From positions 1,302,001 to 1,366,000 of the forward strand of contig OY969576.1 in the NCBI GenBank assembly GCA_963701245.1: a stretch of DNA of 64,000 nucleotides, in the 5' to 3' direction. Made by a program: the position numbers and the translations under genes. The stretch's first letter is position 1. Every line of letters begins with the position of its first letter. The DNA comes from CAWCCP01 sp963701245. GTDB taxonomy: Bacteria; Patescibacteriota; Saccharimonadia; Saccharimonadales; UBA4665. Below, one piece after another: positions 44,492 through 53,204 of this stretch. The notes beneath the pieces are model-generated. The model ran no database searches and had not been told where the DNA came from. It worked only from the letters and a program-made list of their open reading frames with translations.

Positions 44492-47260
44492 ATGAACGTA
44501 CTCAACACAGTCGTATCTTATTGGCTAGATTGTATTAAGTGCGAAAACGCTCTGGAACAAGAGTTTAGTGTCACTTCAAACAAATTTCACTTGAGAGCAC
44601 GAATTAGAGCTATGATATTTGATGCGCCCATAGACCCGTTCATTTTCTGTGACCAAGTAAAAAAAGCATCTCTTCGAAGTTATAAGCAAAAGAAGTTCGC
44701 TGAACGTGCTTCATTGAGAAACGAGGAGATTTATTATGGCTACCCTTTACTGCTATATAAAGACGACAGGGATAAACTCAGTGTTGCACCACTTTTCCTA
44801 ATCTCTATCGAACTGCAACCTGACTTAACCAACCCGACAATAACTCGCGCAGAGCCATATCCCTCTCTAGGTACAAAATGCCTCGAGATTCTGGGTCTAC
44901 GCCAGGAGGAAATACTTTCACTAAGTAAGACTTCCGAGCAGATTTTTCAAACACCGCACAGTAGTGCAAAGAAACTACAATCTCTACTTGAACTTATAGA
45001 AAAGGAGGCAAGTCTGGCCTATGCTGAGAACATTGACCCAAGTCACTTATCCAGTGAGGAAAAAATTAGCGAGGCTTCCAGGGCAGCGCTCTATAATAAG
45101 GCTATTCTTTTCACCAATGAGCCAACCATTTATAACCTACACCTACTGCGGGATTTAGAGGAGCTACACACTAAGGAGGATTTAGCTTCAACCGCTCTTA
45201 ATTACCTGGCTAGAAAGAATCGACAAGAAAGTACAGAAAATCTTGTACCAATTCTGCCATTCAAGTTTGACGAACATCAGCTCAACGCCATTCAGCATAT
45301 ACTGGGCAATGACATCAGCGTTGTTACCGGCCCGCCAGGAACGGGCAAGAGTCAGTTTATATCTAACCTTATAATCAACCTGTTTTTTTATGGGAAGAAG
45401 GTTCTTTTCGTAAGTCATACAGGCGAGGCAGTCCGAGTTGTAAATGAACGAGTAAATGACGAATTTAATAACTTAATGATGCTTACAGGAAAAAAGGAGC
45501 TACGTCAGGAACTATCTGTACGTCTCGAGACTATGGTCAACGACCATAGGTCACAGGATAAAGCTGTTACAGGTTGGTCTAAAGTCGAAAACAACTGGCA
45601 GCAATTACAAACAGAAGTAGCTAATTTACAGGCAAACGATAAGCTAGCAGCAACCATGCTCGCACTCTGTGAAAAAATGTTGGCTGTTCGTAAAAAACAC
45701 ACCCCTTTTGCTATGCTCAAAAAGTTCTACCTAAACTTTAAGATAAAGGGCGTCAAAACCAAACTAAGCGGAAGAGTACCAACTAATGACCAGGAAAACA
45801 AGATAGAGGAACTTAAGCAAAGACATGTAGAGATATGTAATAGCTTCGTAAGCGAGAACTACTTATCAACGATGTTCCAGGGCAAAAACTTTGGAGCAAT
45901 CTCTCGTTTTATTGATGGTATAGTGGCCAAGAAATATAAAATAGACAACGACACGGGTCTCGAGGAAACGGCCGCTAAAGAGGCGCTGGAAGTAATGGGG
46001 GTTTGGTCTTGTACGTTGAAGTCGTTAGCGGCTAGTTTCCCACTTTCGCCAGGGCTTTTTGATTACGTTATTTTTGATGAGGCTTCTCAAATCGATCTAC
46101 CGTCAGCTGCACCAGCGCTGTATAGGGCAAGACGAGCTGTTGTGGTTGGTGACCCCAAGCAGCTTAATCACATATCAACTATCTCACCGGAGCAAGATAA
46201 GGCCATAGCACGCTCATTAGGGCTTGCCGATATCAAGAAACTATATCCTGGTGTCGTTGATTTCAAGGACATTTCCTTATACAAGTCAGTAGAATATAGT
46301 TCATCGGAATACCCCCTAGCTTTGCTTAATCACTATCGGTCTACAAATGGTATTGCACAGCTATTTAATACGACATTCTATGGAGGCAAGCTCAATGTAC
46401 TGGAACCAAGCACAGACTATCCTCGAACACTCCCATCCGGTGTATTCTGGGAAAATGTTAGCGGTACTTCTACTAAGTTTCCTACTGGTAGTCGGTACAA
46501 CAATGATGAAGTTGCGGCTGTGGTTAAATACTTGCGTAGTATCATCGCTTTGGCGAGTAAAGAAGGTTTAACTATAGGTATTGTTACTCCCTACAATCGT
46601 CAAAAAGCTATATTGGCTAAAGCTATAGAAAAATCATTCGATGCTAAATTACTGCAAGCTACTGAGCTAAAAGTTGATAATGTACATCGTTTTCAAGGTT
46701 CTCAAGCAGACATAATTATATTTTCAACGGTTATAGCGAGTAAGGGAAATGGTAATTCGGACTCGTGGTATAGGACAAACTATCAGATACTGAATGTTGC
46801 GGTTTCCCGTGCAAGACACCTACTGGTCATCGTCGGCGACGAAAAGTATGCCTTGACGCTAGAACATTCGAAGTACAAGCAACTTGCCCAAAACTTTGAA
46901 AAGATGCAGAATACCAAGCCCCAAGCCGGTACATTTCTAATAGAAAGCCCTTACGAGATGGAGTTTTTCAAGCTACTAAAAGCAAAGCTAGGAAACAATG
47001 TTAAACTGTTACCTAAACTTGTAGTTGACGGCAGATTTACGGTTGACTTCGCAATCAAAAACGACAAGCATAAGCTAGCTGTCGAACTAGATGGTGAAGG
47101 CCATGAGATTATTGGCGGCCTTCCAGTACCTCAAGATCATTACAGGGACAAGTATCTTGGTAAGCATGGCTGGGAAGTGGTCAGGATACCTAACTACGAG
47201 CTAATTGATGACCCAGGGAAAGCTATAAATTCGATCCTAAGTTCACTTTGTAGCGAATAA
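44492..47260 (+). CDS. Superfamily 1 (UPF1/Dna2-like) helicase fused to a PD-(D/E)XK nuclease
   Basis: The 922-residue protein has motif I in VVTGPPGTGKSQF (about residue 280), motif II in VIFDEASQID (about 528), VVVGDPKQL (about 551), motif IV/V in NVHRFQGSQADIIIFSTV (about 730) and motif VI in NVAVSRARH. The C-terminus (about 820-922) reads ESPYEMEFFKLL...FTVDFAIKN...LAVELDGEGHE...GWEVVRIPNYEL, a Vsr/DUF559-like nuclease with D-x-n-E-x-D. The first 250 residues are unrecognised. It heads the 44.5-51.6 kb co-oriented gene run, which resembles a defence island. Confidence 0.85.
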   Translation: MNVLNTVVSYWLDCIKCENALEQEFSVTSNKFHLRARIRAMIFDAPIDPFIFCDQVKKASLRSYKQKKFAERASLRNEEIYYGYPLLLYKDDRDKLSVAPLFLISIELQPDLTNPTITRAEPYPSLGTKCLEILGLRQEEILSLSKTSEQIFQTPHSSAKKLQSLLELIEKEASLAYAENIDPSHLSSEEKISEASRAALYNKAILFTNEPTIYNLHLLRDLEELHTKEDLASTALNYLARKNRQESTENLVPILPFKFDEHQLNAIQHILGNDISVVTGPPGTGKSQFISNLIINLFFYGKKVLFVSHTGEAVRVVNERVNDEFNNLMMLTGKKELRQELSVRLETMVNDHRSQDKAVTGWSKVENNWQQLQTEVANLQANDKLAATMLALCEKMLAVRKKHTPFAMLKKFYLNFKIKGVKTKLSGRVPTNDQENKIEELKQRHVEICNSFVSENYLSTMFQGKNFGAISRFIDGIVAKKYKIDNDTGLEETAAKEALEVMGVWSCTLKSLAASFPLSPGLFDYVIFDEASQIDLPSAAPALYRARRAVVVGDPKQLNHISTISPEQDKAIARSLGLADIKKLYPGVVDFKDISLYKSVEYSSSEYPLALLNHYRSTNGIAQLFNTTFYGGKLNVLEPSTDYPRTLPSGVFWENVSGTSTKFPTGSRYNNDEVAAVVKYLRSIIALASKEGLTIGIVTPYNRQKAILAKAIEKSFDAKLLQATELKVDNVHRFQGSQADIIIFSTVIASKGNGNSDSWYRTNYQILNVAVSRARHLLVIVGDEKYALTLEHSKYKQLAQNFEKMQNTKPQAGTFLIESPYEMEFFKLLKAKLGNNVKLLPKLVVDGRFTVDFAIKNDKHKLAVELDGEGHEIIGGLPVPQDHYRDKYLGKHGWEVVRIPNYELIDDPGKAINSILSSLCSE

Positions 47261-47366
47261 CTGCTTAACTACAAGCCTCACCACAACCCCTGGAAGTACA
47301 GAGAAAAAAGAGTACACTTCTTAAGAGGTATTGTTGTCTAATATGTATGGAGTAAGGCAAGGGACT

Positions 47367-50156
47367 ATGAGTTCAAATTACCCTCGAGGATCAGAATGGC
47401 GTAAGTGGGACTTGCATGTTCACACGCCACTGTCTATTGAGAATGACTATGCCTCAGGTACTGAGGATGAAACTTGGGAGAAATACATTGTCGCTCTTGA
47501 AGATCTTGATCCGACAATCAAGGTAATCGGCGTAAACGACTACCTCTTTATTGATGGTTATAAGAAGCTAAAGCAAGCTAAGTTAGATGGCCGGTTAGCC
47601 AATATTGATCTCTTGCTGCCTGTAGTAGAGTTCAGGATTAAAATTTTTGCAGGAGTTCAATTTGGCACAACTAAACGTATAAATTTTCATGTCATTTTTG
47701 ACGATGGTGATGAAAATTGGATTGACTCAATTCAAAGTAAATTCCTGAACGCGTTAGAGCATAGCTATTATCGCGAATCTGGTGAACAATGGACACGATC
47801 AATTACTCGAGATAGCGTTGAAGAACTCGGGAGAGAGATTAAAAGTGGCGTTCCTCAAGAGGAGCTATCAAAATATGGCAGCGATCTAAAGGAAGGGTTT
47901 AATAATCTTAACGTTGACGAAGAGAAGATCTTTGAGATACTCAATAGAGACTGCTTCTCCGGGCGATACCTTACTGCGATTGGAAAGACTGAATGGGACC
48001 AGCTCGCATGGTCCGATCAATCTATTGCCACGAAAAAATCAATTATCAATAAGGCAAGTATCGTTTTTACAGCAGCAGCGTCGGTTGAGGCTTACTCTAA
48101 TGCCAAACAAAAGCTTAGTGATCAGGGAGTTAATAATAAACTACTCGATTGTAGCGATGCGCACACATACTCCGACTCAAAGGATAAAGAAGGGAACTCT
48201 ATCAAGGATCGGCTCGGTAATTGTTTTACATGGATAAAGGCCGATACAACATTTCAGGGCTTGAAGCAAATTGAATATGAGTTCGACGAACGCGTAAAAG
48301 TACAGCAGAGTAACCCGTACGATGACAATACAAAATATACGATCGATTCTTTAAGCATTACAGGTAGCAATATAGTTATGAAGCAAAGTGTCCCGTTCAA
48401 CAGGGACTTGATAGCTATTATTGGCGGTAAAGGTTCGGGTAAGTCACTCCTTCTTTCAATCATATCTGCAATGGGCGATGGATACATTCCCCATGATGCA
48501 ATTACAGACTCCAACACGATTGTTGACTATGAGTTCCGAGATAAAGGGGGCACATCTGGACAATTTAAATCTGTAGACATTTCTTCGCGCACAGAACAGA
48601 ACGAGCCAATCTTCTACGTTAAACAAGAAGAGTTAGCTGACAAGTCAAAAAATAAAGCGGCTGTTAGGGCCACCTACCTAAAGGAAATAGGAATTTATGA
48701 TCAGGCCGCTAACTATAAGTCAATTAGTGACGTAGTCGATAGGCTGCTGGGGCAAATATATGATTCCGAAACATCAATAGACGGTTTAAAGTCAAAAACA
48801 AAATATTGCGATGAAGTCCCAGACGGAAAGATTTCATTTAGAGACTTTCTTGACAAAAAAATTGATGGCTTAAAAAAGACTATTGAAAAAACAAGTAGCA
48901 AAGAAACGCAGGATCTAATAACAGCAATCTCTGCGACTATACGAAGTGGCCGAGAACTTAAGCTATGGATAGAAAACCCTGGTATATCAGTAATCAAAAA
49001 TGATCTCGTGGCTATCAATGATAAAATTACAGCCTTCAATAAGAAGTTGGCAGGACTGAATATTGAATCGACTCTTAGCTTAATTAACTCACGAGTAGTT
49101 GATGAGGAATTCAAAACAATTGAAGGAAAAATTGTTGAAAAATACAAATCGCTACAAAACGATTATCTTGCCAAACAGGCTGACTTAAAGAAACATGAGA
49201 TCAATGAAGATATACCAGTTTTACTCAAAACGCTGGAAGGCATCCAAAACGAACTAGCGTTGTATGAAAATGCAAAAACCGAACTTGAAAATACAGAACA
49301 ACAAATACATGATCGCAAGAAGGAAACGATGAATCTATTCCGTAAGGATGAGGGCGCCGGAATATTCTCCGCGATTTCTGAAGAAGTCTCAAATATTGAT
49401 CAGACATATCAATTGTTTAGTGACGAAAGAAAGGGCTCCCCGATTTTTCAGCAGCTATTTGCTGGTGTCTCCGTTGAGGCAAGAGTGTTCTTCAATCATA
49501 AAAAACTTATTGAAGATATCTCACAATGCTTTCTAAAAGGTAAGGCCGGAGATATAGCAGAATGGATCTTCAACGATAAACAGAATACTTATGAAAATTA
49601 TTTTGAATGGGTAGTGAATGGTTTTTGGGATTTCTACGAAAAAGCAAGAGAGAATAATAACCTTATGGTACGAATACCAGGTATACAGCTTACTGGAGCC
49701 GAGAGGTTGCTAGAAATAATTTTTAGAAAATGGTTTGATTACATCTCTGTGTCTACGGCAATAGAGAATGACTTTGATGGAGAGAGTAAAGAAATTGCAA
49801 AAATGTCTACTGGCGAACTTGCTACTGTTCTACTTAAATTAAAGTTAGTCACTGAAGGCTTAGACAAGCAAATAATTTTACTTGATCAGCCAGAGGATCA
49901 TCTTGATAATAGTTTCATCGCTAATGGACTTGTAGACTTGCTTAAAAAGTTAAAGAAAGAGCGGCAGGTCATTATAGCCACTCATAATGCCAACTTGGTT
50001 GTTGGTACCGATGCTGAGCAGATCATCATTGCGCACGGGCTTAGTAATACCTATACCTTTGGTGGAATTGAGAATCCAGACGTCAAAGACAACATTATTC
50101 AAATTCTTGAGGGCGGCACTGAAGCGTTTGAAAAGAGGGTGAATAGGTATAAATAA
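47367..50156 (+). CDS. PHP-domain plus SMC-like ATPase (TrlF-like)
   Basis: The 929-residue protein starts with a PHP-type metal-phosphoesterase domain (KWDLHVHTP, HxH at about residues 17-19; VIGVNDY at about 55; SDAH-like DCSDAH at about 260). An SMC/RecN-like ATPase follows, with P-loop IIGGKGSGKSLL (about 350), a long coiled coil (about 440-680), signature STGELATVLLKLKL (about 813) and Walker B IILLDQPEDHLDN (about 833). This fusion corresponds to what is called the TrlF family. Its stop is 1 bp before the next gene. AAGGCAAGGG precedes ATG 47367; earlier TTG 47331 and ATG 47343 are alternatives. Confidence 0.82.
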   Translation: MSSNYPRGSEWRKWDLHVHTPLSIENDYASGTEDETWEKYIVALEDLDPTIKVIGVNDYLFIDGYKKLKQAKLDGRLANIDLLLPVVEFRIKIFAGVQFGTTKRINFHVIFDDGDENWIDSIQSKFLNALEHSYYRESGEQWTRSITRDSVEELGREIKSGVPQEELSKYGSDLKEGFNNLNVDEEKIFEILNRDCFSGRYLTAIGKTEWDQLAWSDQSIATKKSIINKASIVFTAAASVEAYSNAKQKLSDQGVNNKLLDCSDAHTYSDSKDKEGNSIKDRLGNCFTWIKADTTFQGLKQIEYEFDERVKVQQSNPYDDNTKYTIDSLSITGSNIVMKQSVPFNRDLIAIIGGKGSGKSLLLSIISAMGDGYIPHDAITDSNTIVDYEFRDKGGTSGQFKSVDISSRTEQNEPIFYVKQEELADKSKNKAAVRATYLKEIGIYDQAANYKSISDVVDRLLGQIYDSETSIDGLKSKTKYCDEVPDGKISFRDFLDKKIDGLKKTIEKTSSKETQDLITAISATIRSGRELKLWIENPGISVIKNDLVAINDKITAFNKKLAGLNIESTLSLINSRVVDEEFKTIEGKIVEKYKSLQNDYLAKQADLKKHEINEDIPVLLKTLEGIQNELALYENAKTELENTEQQIHDRKKETMNLFRKDEGAGIFSAISEEVSNIDQTYQLFSDERKGSPIFQQLFAGVSVEARVFFNHKKLIEDISQCFLKGKAGDIAEWIFNDKQNTYENYFEWVVNGFWDFYEKARENNNLMVRIPGIQLTGAERLLEIIFRKWFDYISVSTAIENDFDGESKEIAKMSTGELATVLLKLKLVTEGLDKQIILLDQPEDHLDNSFIANGLVDLLKKLKKERQVIIATHNANLVVGTDAEQIIIAHGLSNTYTFGGIENPDVKDNIIQILEGGTEAFEKRVNRYK

Positions 50157-50157
50157 A

Positions 50158-51333
50158 ATGAATACAATCCAATGCACATTTTGCGGAAAAGACATTGAGC
50201 TTTCAGAAGCCTTAACTAAGGATATCGAGAAGACCGTTCTTGCTGCGGAGCATGAAAAGCACATTGCAGAGATGAAGCAAGTCCAAAAAGAGGCAGACGA
50301 AAAGACAATAAAGTTAATCAACGAAGCCTCCCTGAAAGCACAAGTAGATGCGGCCGCAAAGGCCGAACTTAAATTGAAGCAATCGCAGGCTGATGCTGAA
50401 GATGAGAGAAAGAGTAATAAAGAACTTCGTGAACAGCTATCCGGCTTGATGCAGGAATTACGTGAATCTAAAAAGGCTGTAGCTAACGCCGAACTCAAAA
50501 TGCAAAAGAAGCTTTCTCAAGAAGAATCCAAAATTCGCGAAGAAGCACAGAAAGATGCTGACGAAAAACAACGTCTAAAACTAGCTGAGAAAGACAAGCA
50601 GCTTGATGCAGCCAAGAAACAGGTAGAAGAAATGCAACGCAAACTTAATCAAGGGTCACAGCAACTACAGGGTGAAATATTAGAGCTTGATTTAGAAAAT
50701 GCGCTTGCGGTTGAGTTCAGAGATGATGAAATATTGCCTGTAGATAAAGGTGTGCGGGGTGCAGACGTCAAGCAAATTGTCAAAAGCTCTCGTGGAGTAG
50801 CTTGCGGAGTTATTCTTTGGGAGACTAAGCGTACAAAGGGCTGGACTGAGGGTTGGGTACAAAAGCTCAAGGATGATTTACGTGCAACCAAGGCTAATAT
50901 TCCTGTAATAGTAAGTGAAGTCTTACCAAGTGAAGTGCCGGCCGGAATTATCTTCCATAACGGAATTTACGTTGCTAGCCCGTTATCGGCCATGATTCTT
51001 GCTACCCTACTTCGTAAAAGCCTCCTCGACGTCGGGCGCGAAAAAGCTATTTCGAAACATCGCGACACCAGCGCAGATGCATTGTATAGTTATGCCACAA
51101 GTCACGAGTTTGTGCAGCAAATCGAAGCCATGGTTGAAGTCTATACCGAAATGATAGTAGATATTACTAAAGAGAAAGCAGCCTTTGACCGTATTTGGGC
51201 AAAACGTGAAGTACATGCAAAGAAACTTCTTGGAAGTACTGCTAATATCATAGGAAACATGCAGGGGCAGATTGGTTCCGGCTCAATGCCAAAGATTAAA
51301 GGACTTGAGTTGCTTGAGGCTGGTGACGAATAG
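50158..51333 (+). CDS. Coiled-coil DUF2130 protein
   Basis: The 391-residue protein begins with a single CTFCGK zinc-knuckle half. A long coiled coil (about residues 20-175, Glu/Lys/Ala/Gln rich) follows, then the DUF2130 domain (about 175-345: LELDLENALAVEFRDDEI, GVRGADVKQIVKSSRGVACGVILWETKRTKGWTEGWVQKLKDDLR). The D...WETK array resembles a PD-(D/E)XK nuclease core. Expression is almost certainly coupled to the preceding ATPase because only one base separates them. Confidence 0.8.
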   Translation: MNTIQCTFCGKDIELSEALTKDIEKTVLAAEHEKHIAEMKQVQKEADEKTIKLINEASLKAQVDAAAKAELKLKQSQADAEDERKSNKELREQLSGLMQELRESKKAVANAELKMQKKLSQEESKIREEAQKDADEKQRLKLAEKDKQLDAAKKQVEEMQRKLNQGSQQLQGEILELDLENALAVEFRDDEILPVDKGVRGADVKQIVKSSRGVACGVILWETKRTKGWTEGWVQKLKDDLRATKANIPVIVSEVLPSEVPAGIIFHNGIYVASPLSAMILATLLRKSLLDVGREKAISKHRDTSADALYSYATSHEFVQQIEAMVEVYTEMIVDITKEKAAFDRIWAKREVHAKKLLGSTANIIGNMQGQIGSGSMPKIKGLELLEAGDE

Positions 51334-51399
51334 TCGGTGGTCCTAGAGCCATGTTACAATACAGGGGTAGATACGGAATTCATAACATGTCAAAGTCAT

Positions 51400-51612
51400 A
51401 TGAGCTTGGATAGTATTAAAAAAATCGGTAAGAATCTTGGCCAAATTAGAGCAAGGAAAGGCTTAACTCAAGCCGAAACAGCGGCTACAGCCGGTATCAG
51501 CACCAACTACTACGCCAGAATTGAGCGTGGTAACACTGGCATTTCCGTTGAGGTACTCGAAAAACTTGTCAAGGCGCTCAAAGTAAAATCATCGGATATT
51601 TTGCCGTTCTAA
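51400..51612 (+). CDS. XRE-family helix-turn-helix regulator
   Basis: The 70-residue protein is a complete Cro/CI-type HTH: IGKNLGQIRARKGLTQAETAATAGISTNYYARIERGNTGISVEVLEKLVKALKV. An extended -10 (TGTTACAAT, 51352-51360) suggests its own promoter with a leader of about 33 nt. It probably controls the neighbouring defence-like genes or the element itself. It overlaps the convergent 71-residue gene by 4 bp. Confidence 0.85.
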   Translation: MSLDSIKKIGKNLGQIRARKGLTQAETAATAGISTNYYARIERGNTGISVEVLEKLVKALKVKSSDILPF

Positions 51613-51824
51613 CTCTTAGCCTTGTACATTTCAGCCAAAGCCTGCTCGATGGCCTTTTCCAAGTCTATCTTTTTGCCGTGCGCGACAGACATGTGTACAT
51701 TGACGGACATTGTTTCGAGAATATGAATGGCCATTTCAGGTGTTGCTTTGTCGGGATGAAAGATCCGCAAATAGTCGAGTACCTTGTCGATATTTTTCTC
51801 GTTGATTTCGTCACTCGGTAACAT
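51609..51824 (-). CDS. Small hypothetical protein
   Basis: The 71-residue helical protein (MLPSDEINEKNIDKVLDYLRIFHPDKATPEMAIHILE...) has no recognised family. It lies 27 bp after the PLD gene on the same strand, the last gene of the right-end unit of the element. Start at ATG 51824 is chosen over a GTG at 51845. Confidence 0.6.
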   Translation of the reverse strand: MLPSDEINEKNIDKVLDYLRIFHPDKATPEMAIHILETMSVNVHMSVAHGKKIDLEKAIEQALAEMYKAKS

Positions 51825-51850
51825 ATATACCCCGCAGTATATCACTTGAT

Positions 51851-52333
51851 CTATGCTAACAGATGGTCAATTCCCACAAACCGCACCATCTGCCATGCAA
51901 GTTGCACCGACTCGATACGCCGCATGACTTCGCTACTATTGTTTTGTGACAAAACGTTAAGTGAGCCCTCGTAGAGTATTCGGCGGTCAAGTATGACTAA
52001 CTTACGGTGATGGTTGCCTGTATAGAGAACTTGTATACCCATGTGCTGCAATTTGGATATTGCCTCATGAGCATCTTCTTGCCAGTACCCTTCGTCATGC
52101 GTCCTTGGATCACGAGTATTGATAGCAATACGTACTTTACGAGCTTTCAGCTTTTCTAATGTCGGCAGTAACGTGTTCAAGCGTCTATTAGTTATGAAGG
52201 GACATTCTATGATAACCTCACTGCGACAATCACCTAAATCTTTGAGAAAGTTTGGGTAGAATGTTTCCTCATTGTATAGTTTTGATGTAAGCAGGTCAGT
52301 TGGGGGCACAGCACGCTTAAGGAGGCTAAACAT
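51851..52333 (-). CDS. PLD-like nuclease
   Basis: The 160-residue protein carries one HKD motif, NHHRKLVILDRRILYEGSLNVLSQNNSSEVMRR (about residues 103-135; H-x-K-x4-D then G-S-x-N and the E of SSEVM). A helical N-terminus with VIIECPFITNRRLNTLLPTLEKLK precedes it. Single-HKD proteins of this size act as dimeric nucleases (Nuc/BfiI-like). GGAGGAG precedes ATG 52333, and the ATG overlaps the stop of the upstream tail frame (ATGTTTAG), so it is coupled to the recombinase in the circular form. Confidence 0.8.
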   Translation of the reverse strand: MFSLLKRAVPPTDLLTSKLYNEETFYPNFLKDLGDCRSEVIIECPFITNRRLNTLLPTLEKLKARKVRIAINTRDPRTHDEGYWQEDAHEAISKLQHMGIQVLYTGNHHRKLVILDRRILYEGSLNVLSQNNSSEVMRRIESVQLAWQMVRFVGIDHLLA

Positions 52334-52469
52334 TTCGTTTCTCCTCCGTGTGGTCAACTACAATAATTTGGCCGTTGTGCTCAATACATCCTAATTCTTC
52401 CAACCTAAGGTGTAGTTTTTCTATACTAGGGTATAGAGAGTTCCATCGGAGGCGGGTAGAGCGTACCAG
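52326..52469 (-). CDS. Native C-terminal tail of the recombinase (partial)
   Basis: The frame reads VRSTRLRWNSLYPSIEKL, then HLRLEELGCIEHNGQIIVVDHTEEKRNV and a stop. It joins in frame to recombinase C-terminal sequence at 52470. A second copy at 55260-55363 differs by silent and conservative changes (I/V, E/G) and a 9-residue deletion, which indicates coding selection. It resembles the end of a winged helix. In the integrated element 30973-52469 it is separated from its recombinase. Confidence 0.65.
   Translation of the reverse strand: MVRSTRLRWNSLYPSIEKLHLRLEELGCIEHNGQIIVVDHTEEKRNV
52461..52469. other. Internal att core between tandem elements
   Basis: GCGTACCAG with the right-end sequence of the large element on its left and recombinase 3' sequence on its right. 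This is exactly the joint expected in a circular excised element or at the border of two tandem copies. Confidence 0.75.
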
Positions 52470-53127
52470 AGCCCCTTGTGGGCAATTTTTTAGCTTAAAT
52501 AGCTCATTTATCCCTGTTAATCCAATAGGATTTTGAGTTCCATACTTTATTTCAGCGTAGGTTGGTAGCTGATCGAAAAGCACACCGAAATACTCGGCTT
52601 TTGCCACTGGATTACTCTGTTGGAGTAGCAGCTCTTCCAGGTGTTCCATAAAGTATTTGATATTACCTATAATGCTGCGGATATTAAGCGGCTCTTGCTT
52701 AGCCGCATTTTCTTTTCAGTTCGTAGTACTGACATTTGAGCATCAATTTTCACAAGCTCATCCTCCATTGATTTAATTGCTATTTCTGAACTTAGGATCT
52801 TAATCCTATCTACGATGGCCTGAGCCTCTTTTTGAAGCTCTGTGATACGTGCATCGTAGTCTACCTGCTTGTCTTGTTCCTCCTTTTGCCTTTTATCCCA
52901 TTCATCAATAACCGCCTTGGTGACGGCTTCAATATACTCAGGTGTTAGTCGTATATTCTTAACAAACTCTTTAACCGTGTCCTCAAACTCTTGTTTGGGT
53001 ACTCTAAAATAATGGCCTTGCTTGTTGCAGTGATAAGCAGGATAGTATTTGCCCATTTTGCCGCGTGAAGCACTGCCGAGCAGAACGTGCTTGCACTCAG
53101 AGCAGGTAATAAACTTGCGGTAGGCAA
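52470..53127 (-). pseudogene. Truncated, frameshifted recombinase of the second element
   Basis: About 658 bp nearly identical to the recombinase C-terminal region (zinc ribbon, coiled coil, NCPQGAL). The catalytic N-terminus is missing; similarity stops at about 53127 within the zinc-ribbon part. A missing T in a T-run at about 52715 shifts the frame relative to the intact copy at 31231. It cannot make an active recombinase but keeps the 3' end with the att core. Confidence 0.85.
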
Positions 53128-53204
53128 ACTAGGCCTGTTAGTCACGTCAGGCTTTAAGCCTACAACAGTTAACCATAGGGCTAGATAGACATTAATATCG
53201 GCGG

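Larger units (their letters stand above)
30973..52469. mobile_element. Integrative element (about 21.5 kb) in tRNA-Arg
   Basis: The borders are direct copies of the 9-bp core at 30973 and 52461. The left border holds the recombinase operon reading towards the tRNA. The right border holds the PLD and small-gene pair reading away from it. Cargo: replication-relaxation protein, glycosyltransferase set and adhesin, VirD4-like ATPase, defence-like module, XRE regulator. No MOB relaxase of a classical family and no full type IV secretion set is visible, so it is better called mobilisable or integrative than proven conjugative. Confidence 0.75.
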
